Source: Cryoendolithus antarcticus | Lineage: Eukaryota; Ascomycota; Dothideomycetes; Cladosporiales; Cladosporiaceae | Assembly (NCBI GenBank): GCA_002077065.1 | Contig: NAJO01000016.1 | Coordinates: 744,001-808,000, forward strand | Direction of reading: 5' to 3' | Length of the DNA stretch: 64,000 nt | In this document: piece by piece, positions 32,903-44,080 of the stretch | How positions within the stretch are numbered: the first letter of the stretch is position 1 | How the letters are laid out: each line of letters begins with the position of its first letter | Program-made: the position numbers and the translations under genes | Notes under the pieces: model-generated | What the model saw: only the letters and a program-made list of their open reading frames with translations | Database searches by the model: none | What the model was told of the DNA's origin: nothing

Positions 32903-34617
32903 ATGGTGGCCTTCCGCTCGCTCCTCTTACTCACCTCGGTCGCCCTCGCCAGCGCAGGCGAGTTCCAGGATCTTGTGAACGGTGTACCCGCCGAGTCCCT
33001 TCGCGAAGCCTTGAACCAACACCCCAAGTACAAGGACGGTGTCTTCGAAGACCACCACGACGCTATCGCTGCAGTGCACCAAGACGACCCGGCATTGGCA
33101 ACACGGCTGGTCGATTTAGCGAAGCAGGATGGGCTTGAGAAGGAGCTGAGGAAGCGGCAGAACGGGACGACAGTGGCGCCGAGTTCGACTGTGGTGGTCA
33201 CTACGAGCGCGGTTGTGGTCACGGATCCTACGACTACAGCTGTGAGCTTGACCACTGAGAGCAGTACTGTGGCTGTTACAAGTCAAGGCGGTGGAGGGTC
33301 GAGCCAAGGTCAGTTCACGTCTACTACTGGTGCTGGAGTGTCCCAAGGAACGAGTGCGGCAGCGAGTACGACGGAGACGCAAGGGACGAGTGTTGTGGTT
33401 GTGCCAGTGTCAAGCGCAGAGAGCAGCGCAGTGGTTACAAGCGCAGCGCAATCTACTAACGCTCCGGATTCGACCGTAGCTCCCCAGAGCTCTCAAGGAC
33501 AGACGACAGCTGCCAGTAGTGCAGCTTCTGGTCAACCCCCGGCTTCTAGCGCAGCAACATCCAATGGTGGTCAGTCAATCGTGCTTCAGCAATATCACCA
33601 ACAGAGCACTGTTATCAGCGTACCGTTCCGACCGTTCAGCATCATCGAACTTGGGCTACTGGCTTTTCGCGTGCCTTCTGCTGGATTACAGAATCAATGC
33701 TGACTTTTCCTGCAGCTTCAAGTAATGGCGGCGGCACTACGGTCGTCATCGCAACAACGAACGAGGCCGGCAGCTCGGTCACGACATCTCTGATAGCCCA
33801 GTCCACGGTCGCAGCTTCGCAGCCACCTCCAGTCACGACCACGAACAACGAGGGCAGCACTGTGGTCAGCACGCCTGCAGCTATCACCTCAGCGATCGTT
33901 ACAGGCGGCGGCTCCTCAGCAGCAGGCACCCAATCCGGTGTTCTAGTCCCCATCGTGGTCTCCTCGACCGCAAGCGATGGCAGCGTAGTCGCAGTGACGA
34001 CTTCCGCCTTCGTCTCCTCCGCCTCCGAATCGCTCGTCCTACCGCTCACAACGACAAACGCCCAAGGCAGCACCTTCACAACCTCCACGCGCGTTCCCGC
34101 GGCCGTCATAACGACCACCAACGCCCAGGGCTCCGCAGTCGTGACAACCTCCCCCATAGCCGCCATAGCAATCGGCTCCGGCGGCAGCATCATCACCTCC
34201 GCGCCAGCCTTCGGCGCCAGCCCATCAGCCGGCACATCCCGCATGGTCATTTCGACCACAGACGAATTCGGTAACTCCGTCGTCCTCTCGGACGCTTCTG
34301 CCGGCGCTGTTATCACCACCACCGACGCTAGCGGACGCACGATAGTGACTACCATCACGCCTGGCGGCGGGCAAATTTCGGAGTTGGTCCTTCAGACTAC
34401 GACGCTGCCGGATGGGAGTCTTAGTACGATTACGAGTTTTGAGGTTGTGGGGGCTGGAGGGCAGGCGACTTCTACGGGGCCCGGCGGCCCGGCGGAGACA
34501 AGCGCTGGGAAGGGGAGTCCTGGGTTGCAGAGCGGGATTGCGGCGCCTACCGGACGGGTGGGCGTGGAGATGGCGGTGCTGCTAGGCGGCGCGATGGGTG
34601 TTGCGGCCTTCTTGTGA
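32903..34617 (+). CDS. GPI-anchored Ser/Thr-rich cell-wall protein
   Basis: Two exons, 32903..33569 and 33716..34617, 146-nt phase-1 intron (GTCAGT..CCTGCAG) joining two Ser/Ala-rich halves at a duplicated SNGG-like string; 522 residues. The signal peptide is MVAFRSLLLLTSVALASA. Residues ~20-85 form a conserved-looking acidic/helical head (EFQDLVNGVPAESLREALN, DDPALATRLVDLAK), ending at a KRQ processing-like site. The rest is Ser/Thr/Val/Ala-rich, with degenerate repeats of the type TTTN-x-x-GS (ATTNEAGSS, TTTNAQGS, STTDEFGNS, TTTDASGRT). The C-terminus is a hydrophobic GPI-transfer signal (VEMAVLLGGAMGVAAFL). Expected on the outer membrane or covalently in the wall, heavily O-mannosylated; adhesion or wall shielding is inferred. 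Confidence 0.88.
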
Positions 34618-35390
34618 GGAAGGGGGCAATTGTACTTGTATCATGAGGCGGAACCGGGATGACGGACAACGACTCTCTGTACAGCATAGCGATGGGTATG
34701 GGCTAGGTAACGTAATGATGGCGATGGGAAACTGGGGGAGGTGTAAATATGTGACTTGAGTTTGGGCGAAAAGTATCGACAGAATGCAAGGCATCCCATA
34801 ATCCTGACAACTCCCTTGACTGAAGCAAGGACGTCTCCTCGCTTTATCGCAGTCTATGAGCTACGAGTCAACTCTCTTTGCAGATCAACGAGAAGTCAAG
34901 TTGGAGATGCCTTCCACCCCATCACGCTTGGAACTCAATCTGCACAGGACCCTTACATGTAGTCCAAGTCCAGAACCTCATCACCACCACCTCAGCAGCA
35001 AACCCTCGATGCATCGACTGTGGCGCTCCACCAATTCACCCCAGATCTCTAGCACAGCCCACGTTTCACGTTCCCCATCAACAGCAATCAAGCCAGAAAG
35101 TCGCGGCGTTCGTCATATCGCCAAGTTCGGTTGTTGCTTCCTTGAAATGACGCTGTCTTGGCCTACGCTTGCTGCAGATGGCTGCGCCGCCACGGGAAAG
35201 TCTATTTGTCGGGGGTTTCCTATAATTGTTTGACAGATCGTGAGAATCCACAGTTTGAATCCACACTCAAAGGCAAAGATAATCTAGAGTTGTGAACCAG
35301 AACATCATCTGCAGAACCATCAGAGTCGAATACTAGACGAAGTTGCTCACAGTAATCTTCAAATCAACAAACAAACACACATCAATCAAC
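34618..35390. other. Intergenic, promoter of the microprotein gene
   Basis: 770 nt without a supported frame. The last 40 nt before the ATG at 35391 are CA-rich and G-poor (ACAAACACACATCAATCAAC), typical of a fungal 5' leader of an expressed gene. Confidence 0.4.
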
Positions 35391-35575
35391 ATGGGTCTTA
35401 TGTGGACGAAAGGTTTCGGTGGGAAGCACGCTGGTGAGTCGCTCCTCTCTGTTTCGGTGAACGAGACGAGCAATTACTGACGGGATTTGCAGGCGGCGGT
35501 GTCGTAGTCGACAAGAACGGCGTGCGACGCGCACCATGGCGCTTCTCCCTCGGCGGACTCAACTGCTTCAAGTGA
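35391..35575 (+). CDS. Spliced 41-residue microprotein, unknown function
   Basis: Two exons, 35391..35433 and 35493..35575, with a consensus 59-nt intron (GTGAGT, TACTGAC branch site, TTGCAG) in phase 1. The product is 41 residues. Its first half is MGLMWTKGFGGKHAGGG; its second half has VVVDKNGVRRAPW and ends FSLGGLNCFK. It is Gly-rich, basic and has a single Trp in each half. Support: perfect splice signals, a CA-rich leader with an A at position -3 of the ATG, and phase agreement that removes all stops. It has no signal peptide or membrane segment. I do not recognise it. Too short for ordinary gene finders. Confidence 0.65.
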
Positions 35576-35960
35576 TCGCACACAAACCAAGTCGAGAGTG
35601 TCAAGAATCTGGCGTTCGAATCGTGGGAGGAGTCTTGATGGAGGGTGACCAGCATGGTCGAAGCTGTAAGAGTACAAAGCATCGTGGTAGGAGGGAAGGA
35701 AGGGGTGTTCATTTGGGCAGCGGAATCGAGCGAGCGGGCATTAGGTATACCTCTTTCAGCGTTGCATTAGCATGAATATAATCAACGAGCGTCCAATTCA
35801 AGACTTCCTCACCACCCGTCACTTGACAGATTTACTGACTTTGTGAGACTGAATGCGAATATTAGGTAGTAGGCGGTCCAGCTCGCAAGCATCTCATACA
35901 AACTACACACTTTCCCCGTCGGCCGTTAGTTTTACACTCCTCACCTCCACCTCAGGTCAG

Positions 35961-38900
35961 CTACGCCCTCGCCCCTCCATTCAAATTCAGCCTACTCCTC
36001 TCATGCGCCTCCCTAAATTGCTCCCAACCCTCTGGATCCAACTCCTGCATCATCCTCAAATCCTCATAGTTCGCCCCAACCTTCTTCAATGTCTCCTCCC
36101 ATCCCACATCATCGACCATCTTCCTCAGCTCCTCTCCACTCGTGCCTTCAAGCCTCTGCTGCAAGATCGCCAGCCGCTTAGACTCTGAGGACTCGGCGGA
36201 GGTAGGCGCCGAGCTGGCGAGATTGCTAATGGAAGGTAAGGGTTTGGTGGGCGAGGTTGTAGAGGAAGCGACGACTTCGCGGCGGAGATGCTGGCCGAGG
36301 CGATGGAGGCGGCCTTCTTCGAGCGTCAGCGCGCGCGAGGCGAGCGAGGCGTCCGAGTTGTGCCGCGCCATGCTTGGACGGAGTGTCTCGTCATCGGAGT
36401 CTGGATCTTGATCCTCCGTTGGACTGACCACAGGCGTGAGTTGATTCGGAGCGAACGGCTCTTGTTTGCTGCTCTCGAAGAAAGGAATAGGCGACTCCGC
36501 CGGTAAGGCTGGGACGCGGGTCTCGGGGTACTCTTCCTCGAAGCGCTGGATCATGGACTGCAGTGTCTGATCTAGGAAGAGCAGGCGCCGATAGGCCATC
36601 TCGTCGCCTGCAGAGCCTTCCTTCGCGATGGCAGGTTGCAGACGGAAGCGGATCTTGCGCGCAGACTCGAGGAGATCCTTACTCATCTGCTTCGCCTTGG
36701 CCTTGCCCTCCTGTTCCAGACCTGCACTTGAGCCGGGTCGTCCGCGTGGTGTCATGGTGCCAGTAGGTGTTGTAGGTATGCTGCTGCGTCTCCGATCGTT
36801 GGACTTGTCGCCCAGAACATATTGCAGGGCTTTGACGACGCCTGTGCCGCCGATTACATAGTCGTCATCTGGTGCTGGGCCGTCGTGGTCAGCGTTCTGA
36901 GTGGTACCGTCCATGTGGCCGATGAGCTGCATGATCACGTCTGGGACGACTAGATCCTTGACGCCCTTCTCGCCGCCGTGAGGAGCAGTGAGTGTTGCTG
37001 TCGCATTAGCCGTGGCCTCTCCAGTGACTTCTGCAAGCGCGGTGGCCTCCATATTTCGAAGTGAGTAAGCAACGATCTGCTTCGCCAACGCCTTGACGAT
37101 CTCATTGTTGTCTGCGCTTGGCACCTGTCTGTTGTCAGTATCTCGCCCAGCATTCTCAGTCTCATGTGAATACTTACATCAATATCAATATACATCAACG
37201 TCCCACTAACCCTCACAGCAACCATCAGACTCGCATAGAGCGCGCAAGCTTCCTCCTGTCCCGCTTCATCCGTAGCATTCGCCAGCGCCGTCAACGCCGG
37301 ATTGCCAGTAATACTCACATGCGCCAGTCTCGGCCCCTCAGGCAGCACCTCAGCAAACTTGATCGCCTGCTTCGCATTCATGCCTACATCGCTCAAGTGT
37401 ATGCGCTTGAGGTCCTTCATCTGCGGTAGGTACCGACGGATCAGGGAGATCGTGCCATTGTCCTCGCCGCAGAGGTCGCGATTGTGCGAGAGGTCGATAA
37501 AGCGGAAGTTGGGCAGCTTGACGAGAGCGGGGAATAAGGGCTTGACGGTCGCGGTGTCGAGGTTGCAGTCTGCTAGACTCAAGCCCCAGCAAGGGATTTG
37601 CTTTTCAGCGAAGGCGGATGAGATGGTGCCGAGTTTGCCGCGCAGGTCGTTGCCGCCGAGGTCGAGGCCGTGGCAGACGCCAGACTCGATATAGCGAACC
37701 ACGTGCTCCAGACTTTCGTCGGTGAGGTGGTTCCCTGCGAGACCGAGGCGCGAGACGCCACAGGCTATAGCGCCGTCGACGATCTTGCTGATGTGCGTGG
37801 TAGTGAGCGAGCATTCAGACAGACTTAGCTCTTCGAGACGGGAGCCGCCAAGTCGTTCACTAAGGCATCTGGACAGCAAGTCTGCAATGTCCAGGTCTGA
37901 GCTCCGGTCGTTGGTAGGCCTCTCAGAAGGTCTTGCAGGTGTGGAGGGTGCGCCACTAGGCAGGGTGTCGGGTAGGACGTTCATGGATAAGTCGATAGCC
38001 TTGACCGATCGGCACATGTAGATGAAGAGACTGATGTGCTTCCAGCCCACCCTCGTGATCCGAGGATTGTTCTTGAATGTGATCTTTTCCACAATACCCG
38101 CACGCTCATGATGGGGCTGCGCCGGAGGCAATCCACTCCGATGCTTCGGACTGTTGCTCTTGCGCTTCGTAGGCTTCGGTCGCTGCGCCGCCAGAAGTCC
38201 AGCGAGTACAACGCGCACGCCTTCGTCGTTCAAATCAGCATCCTCGAGTATGAGCCGCTTCACAGGCACCACGGCAAGCCAGTCGCCCAGCGTAACGACG
38301 TCCGCAAGCTGAAGTCTTGAGCCGGTCAGGTCGAGACAGCCAACAATCCCAGGATCGCCACCGCCATCGACCTTGAGCGACATGAGCTGCTCCGTAATCC
38401 GCTTGAGTATAGGCGTTTCTCGCAATTGACAGCACCGCCGGTATATTCTACACGGATCCGTAGTCGGTCTGTCCTGCTTCTGAGGTGACGTTGCATCTGG
38501 GACAGGCGACTTGGGTGCGCTTCCAACAGGTGGTGTCGCAGCAACCGTTCCGTCTTTGCTCTCCTCGTCGTCGACCGCCGTGATCTCGACCGGTATTGAC
38601 CCATTCTCCTGTGCCCTCCTCAGTTTCTTCTGCTGTCTCTCCTTCCTCTCAGCCTCTGATCGCTTCTTCTTCTCCTTCTTCCTACTGCTACCATTCGCGC
38701 TGTCCAGACTGCCCGTAGGCGGGCTATTACCGTCATCATCTTTCTCGTCACCGTCGCGGTCCATGCTGTCCTCTTTTGCCAGTCGTGGGATATCCACCGA
38801 CTTGCTTCCTTCATCTTGCACCTTCTCCTCCTTGACAGCCTCAGGATGCTTCAGCGCCTCGCCTTCACCCTTCTCAGCCCCCTTCACCGACCGTCTTCGT

Positions 38901-39821
38901 CTCTTCCTCTCCTCCCCACCATCCTCGTCACCCTCATCCCTATACCTCGGGCCCCCAGCGATCTCTACATCCACACAAAAGCTCACTCTCCGCAACTTGT
39001 TTGCATCCAGTTCCGGCACGCCGCACCTCTCCCGATTCGGATCAACGTTCAGCACTCGTCTCGCGCACACGCCTCCCGTCCCTTGCACACGAGGAACAGT
39101 CATTTGGCTCCCTGAGCTCAATCGCCTCGTGAGACTGGAGAAGAAGCTACTGCTGTCCTTCGGCTTCGACGGCACGTAGGGCTCTGCTTTCTCCGCAGCT
39201 TCCTCCCCCGGCGTTACCGTTCGCTGCGCGCCAGCAGCCGCATTGCCATTGACGCTCGGTGGCGAGGCCGCGACAGAGGCAAGCGAACTCGACGCCCCAG
39301 GATTCGCTTGCGTGGGTGTCTGAGTAGAGGAGAACTTGGAGCTGATATTGCTCATCCAGCTCGGTCTCCTCGACGCCTTTCCCTCATTCGCCACGCGCTC
39401 AGTGGACGTTGAGCGGCCTAGGATGTTAGGTCTTTGGGATCCTGGTTGAGGTTGACCGCGAGAAGCGGGGGGCGTTGGAGGGGTAGGTAACGCATGCGTG
39501 GAATTCTGTTTCGGGGCCGAGAGAGAGGGAGGCGTTATCGGGGAGGGTGAGGGAGGATTGGGAGAGCCGGCTGAGGGCTGACGGTGGTGGTGGAGGAGAT
39601 GGATGCCATTGTGGTGAGGTGGCGGCGCCGGAAGCTTGGCGTCGAATCGGGGGGTGGAGGGGGAGGGAGCGGGTTTGCGGTGGTGGCCCTCTGGTGTATC
39701 GTCAGCCTATCTGACTCCATCCGGTGTCGCCCCACGGTCCAGTCGCTTTCTCATCGCCGCTCCACTTACCTTTATTCGGCGTATGCAGCCACGACACATC
39801 CACGCCGTGAACTTGGTCCAT
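35961..39821 (-). CDS. Very large leucine-rich-repeat protein (Mhp1-like in filamentous fungi)
   Basis: Three exons, complement(35961..37124, 37178..39690, 39770..39821), introns 53 and 79 nt; about 1242 residues. The 52-nt first exon encodes MDQVHGVDVSWLHTPNK and is joined by a phase-1 splice; without it no in-frame ATG precedes the basic GKASRRPSWMSNISSK motif, only a GTG at 39394. Layout: Pro/Ser-rich N-terminus (1-200), Lys/Glu-rich acidic-basic region (~250-400), leucine-rich repeats (~430-855; e.g. VGCLDLTGSRLQLADVVTL, LEELSLSECSLTTTHISKI, RFIDLSHNRDLCGE), then after the second intron a conserved helical part (NNEIVKALAKQIVAYSLRNM) and a disordered tail. Ascomycete proteins of this type are often labelled cell-wall biogenesis protein Mhp1; that name is from memory and the function is unproven. 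Confidence 0.85.
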
Positions 39822-40710
39822 TGCGCCCACCACTGTCGCTCTGCAACACTAACAAGCACGTCCAAGCTATATGCGATTCCTTAACGATATCACTCCTGCG
39901 CTTTGCGGTTGTTGAGGCTGAGCGTAGGATGTGTAAGCTCCACACCACTCGACGCCGTTGGATGACCTCAGCGGGCCTAGCGAAGTGAGGCCCTCGGCGA
40001 AGTACCGACAGAACAGCTGATCAGCCACCGACGTTGGTCAAGAAATGTGCCGCATACTGCCGAAGGAATCGCAGGGTGGGTGTAGTGAAGAATGCAGAAG
40101 CCGATCAAGTGTACGCAGATACTTCACGAGCACGCGATAGCATCACGGGTGACTTCGACATCCCAACACCATCTCGATGGCCGCGGAACGGGGACCCTAT
40201 CCGATCGGAGGCAATGCAAGCAGCAAGCATCACTCTGGGGCCTGTAGTGGGGAATATTGTGCAGTTCGGTTACCCATACCCGAAAGTGCATCACCGCAAC
40301 GTACTCACGGTGAGAAACGACGACCACAAGGATTCTGAGAGGCAGTGACAAAGGCTTGAGGAAAGGCTTCCAACCAAATCGGTATCTTACGCCTGCAACA
40401 CAGTAAACGCCCTCCGCCGCTAAGGTACCCGAAGTACAGTGGATTGCAATAAGAATGTGCCAGATCTGCCTGTCCCTGATTTCCCCGTCCATCACTCTTT
40501 CCCTGTACCAGCCAGTCGATGCCTGCCAACTCGGTGGTCCGGCCGATAATGCTGCTGTCTCTGCTTTACAACGCTGCAGTGACTTGCTGCCGTCCTTGCA
40601 GCACTTGCACACTTCTTCTGTTCCTTGGTCAGATTTCTAAGCCTGCCAGCCTCCCCACGCTCTGCAATCGCTGCCGCTTTGTGTGATATTTCTACAGGTG
40701 CACGCGCTGA
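39822..40710. other. Intergenic region
   Basis: About 890 nt between the start of the LRR gene and the stop of the G-alpha gene, both minus strand. Short frames lack motifs; the right end is the G-alpha 3' UTR. Confidence 0.45.
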
Positions 40711-41881
40711 TTATATCAGACCGCACATCCGCAAGTTCTCCTGGATGATAATGTCGTTCACTGCCGCCATGACGAATCTTATCTGCATGGTATCTGTCGC
40801 GCATGTGAAGTGAGTGTAGATCTGCTTTGTGGGATGTTGATTGAGTCTGCGACTGATGTCAGTATTCTCGTCCTTGTGTAAGCGGATTCTCAGTACTCAC
40901 GAGACGAAGCGGTTGAGGATGTAGTCGCAAGCCGCGCCGTAGTCCTGTCCACCCTCGTAGTCGGGGAAGTAGTTCTTCATCGGCGACACTGGCAGCTTCT
41001 CCTTGAACCGATCAATCTTGTTCAAGAACAGGATGATGCTCGTCTTTGTGAACCACCTGCTGTTGCAGATCGAGTCGAACAGCGTGAGCGCCTCCTGCAT
41101 CCGGTTCACAGTCTCGTCCTCAAACAGCAGTTGATCGTACTCTGATATCGCGACCAAGAACAGTATCGTTGTCACGTTCTCGAAGCAGTGTATCCACTTC
41201 TTTCGCTCGGACCGCTGCCCGCCAACATCGAACATCCTATATGTGAGGTCGCCGATGATGAATGTCGTCTCTGTGATACCCGTAGTCTTGACTCGCGAGC
41301 GGAGCACATCGGCGTCTGAAGGGATGTAGGTGGGCGAGGAGATGGTGTCAATCGAGTCGAAGTAGTATTTCGCGCTGTCATTGAGCTGATATTCTCGGCT
41401 GCGTTGGAATGCTGCTTGCACGCCGGCGTCTGACCAGAGGGTCTTGATCGCGTTGCCAACCTCGGGAGGAAGCACATCGCCTTCGATCTGTGTGGGCTGC
41501 ATGAAGATTGTTTGGACGTGGTACTCCGTTCGTTGGTCATCGAGAGGCATTTCGAGCGACTCCATGGCTTCTAGGATAACGCGCATGGATTGCACTGTGT
41601 TTGAGAAGATGATCTGTGGACTGTGGTCAGTGGGCGGCTCGGTCGCTTCGCACGTAAGGTGTACGCACTTCTCTGAAGCTCTCTCGCTCATCGCGTGAGT
41701 AGCCGCCTTCGTGGATGAGCTTCATCTGTTTCAATATCGTCGACTTGCCCGACTCTCCAGCACCGAGCAGCAACATCTTGATCTCATTGCGCTGGTTGAG
41801 CTTGTCGCGCTTCAGCTGGTTCTCGATCTCCTCATTCCGCTGTTTGCCCTCCTTGGACTCTGAGCTCGCTCCGCAACCCAT
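40711..41881 (-). CDS. Heterotrimeric G-protein alpha subunit, fungal group I
   Basis: Three exons, complement(40711..40846, 40901..41613, 41669..41881), introns 54 and 55 nt; 353 residues, the canonical length. Couples G-protein-coupled receptors to cAMP and developmental pathways at the plasma membrane. MGCGAS supplies the N-myristoylation Gly2 and palmitoylation Cys3. GTPase motifs: P-loop [11 protein letters not shown], arginine-finger region [10 protein letters not shown], switch [18 protein letters not shown] ([11 protein letters not shown]) and TCATDT in the last exon. The C-terminus NLRMCGLI has the Cys at -4 that defines group I (the GNA-1/FadA/MagB class). The last exon starts at [13 protein letters not shown]. 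Likely roles in growth, mating and virulence follow from the class, not from this sequence. Confidence 0.97.
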
Positions 41882-44080
41882 CGTGACGTTCAAGTGGTGA
41901 TTCGGTAAGGATTCGATGAAAAGGCAGCCTCTCTAGGAGCTGCGAGGTGGTGGTGCTGCTAGAAAACATTGGATTAGCCTGACTGTGGGTAAGAGGACTG
42001 AGCGAGGTCTCGGTGAATGCATTGTAGTCTCTGCATGGATCGAGTCGAAGTGCCGGTGAATACATTGTGATGGTGTATTGAGTTGCCGAACATAATATTG
42101 CCGTCCACGGCACAATCGCATTGACCTTTACCAAGTCGCGACCGCTCCATCGCTACGCTGCACTGCTGCCGCCCGCCACTTGCACATCACTCATAAAGAG
42201 GGAGACTCACCTGTTATGCTGTGTTGACACCGACCACAGTATGTGGTGGAGTGCCCGACCCTACACACTCCCCTATCCACTTCCGGCAATCCAGCAGCTC
42301 AGTCGCTTCCCTGATTCCACCTCGCTTCGAGCAGTATCACGTCGCAATATTGCGGGCGTGCGATATCGACCAGAAAGCGACAGGAAAGGGTTGTCGGTCG
42401 CGCAGGTAGGTGGGAATATCTGATTGGTAAAGCAGTGCGTGCAGCAGGCGAGGAAGTGCGCTTAGGGTGGTCTAGTGCGGGAGGAAGTGAGAGGTGCGCG
42501 CAGGACGGGAGCCCGGGGATCGTCGCTCTGGCGCAGGGCAGTCCGTGCTTGCCTTTTGCGACTGACACCTGACTTGTGCACTTCCAGCCAAAGCGGTACC
42601 CGGCAGATCCTGGGCGTTGTTGTGCAGGGAGACTATTGCAGTCTTGCATACAACAACTCGCATATGACCTTACGATGACATTTGCATGGTGTGAAAAAGG
42701 CGTGGGTAGAGGAGATCCAGGTACTGCAGGAGATGAGATATTCTTGGCTTCATCAACAGGGAGGAGGGCGCGATCTTGCTACGGGAGCCCCCCGATCTGA
42801 CCCGGTGACAAAGTGTTTTGCACTGGCTCCTTCGAGATAACCTTCCATCCTGTCATGGAACATCTTCTTCCCCTGATCTGCTCAATGGAACTGACAACAC
42901 AATGAACTAACCGACAATTCATGTCCGTACAGTACCAATGGCATACCTTCATGTGCTGTAATGCACACAACCATCTCCTGCCAACTGCCAGGGTGTGAGT
43001 GACAAACCCCAGTACAACACGGCATCGCACAACCGCAACAACCCCGGCATTACGCGAGACCGCCGCTACTGTGCTGCACACAAGAAATGTGAGACACCCC
43101 TTCGGCTCCAGAATTCTGATCGACGGCCATCAAACGGTGGCGTCAGGTCAAGCCATCAACCGCTCTTTGTGATGCAGACTTGCTTCGAGAACGTTTAGGT
43201 GATCGACATGATTTGCGATGCGTCCGCCAGTCCAGAATTGCTGCGACAGTCGTTCCGATTCATGCGTACGAGCAAACGGTGATCCGGAGTTGTTCTACGA
43301 GGTTGGCGCTGAGCTCCACGCGCATGTTGCTCCGTTGGCGCAAGGTAAGTACCAACCACAACGCGTTGTCGGGCGTCACATTTATCTCATCCATCACAAT
43401 CATCTTCACTTTCACAGCTGTCTACCTTCACTTACCGGTCAACAGCCTCGTCACCCGCCGCAAGGGAACCGAATTCAGCCTCTTGTGCAACATCATCCCT
43501 TCCCGACAACCTCGTCCATGCTGTGTCACGTCGCGCTGAACCAGAGATGTCGATTTCGCCTACCCGAGTCGCTTGCTACAATGTCTTTACAGTGACTGGA
43601 CCGACTTCAGTGCCCTGCATTGGGGTCGTCTTCTTCGACATCCGGAGATGGATACCTGTGAGCCTGTGAAGTACATCCCCGCCGGTTCGCAGATCACCGC
43701 GACATCGACGAACGGCCAAGCGAGCACGGCCAGGCACGTCACATCACGTCGCACAGTGAGGTTGGCGATAGCGAGTTGGTACGACTTGGTCGCGAATGAG
43801 ACGCGTACCTACAGTGCCTTGCTCAATGCGTTGGGCTGTCACCGGCCAGCTACAGTAGGTGTCAGGTCCCTGGCATTGAATGTAAGTGGATGGACAAAAT
43901 GTGGCTCGAGCACTTCTATCATTTGTACATTATCGAATATAATAAGCCTTTTACTAAGCCTGTAGCATCCTTCCGCCCAAGGGTATCTAGAGACCAGAAA
44001 GAAAAAGATCAGGCGCTTATGCAGGCCATGCTGATGCACCGAGCAACCCACGCAATGCAACAAAATTCCTCAAGACCACC
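41882..44080. other. Long intergenic region
   Basis: 2.2 kb between G-alpha (starting at 41881, minus) and the 3' end of the LIM gene. No gene could be supported. A plus-strand segment near 43218-43346 ends at a strong GTAAGT and is followed by possible acceptors, and a 40-codon frame starts at 43548, but neither resembles a known protein. Confidence 0.4.

Noticed and set aside
35612..35640. GTTCGAATC string as a tRNA T-loop
   Set aside because: The flanking bases do not pair as a T stem and no acceptor or D arm fits; it lies in the 3' region of the microprotein gene.
38511..39179. 222-codon plus-strand frame opposite the LRR gene
   Set aside because: Antisense shadow of the Lys/Glu-rich segment (reads as Ser/Leu/Phe-rich); no motifs of its own.
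39392..39394. GTG as start of the LRR protein
   Set aside because: Nuclear genes rarely start at GTG; the frame continues upstream and is joined by a good splice to an ATG exon at 39819-39821.
43218..43965. Possible multi-exon gene with a GTAAGT donor near 43346
   Set aside because: No phase-consistent chain of exons gives a recognisable protein, and the frames are short. Left as unannotated sequence.
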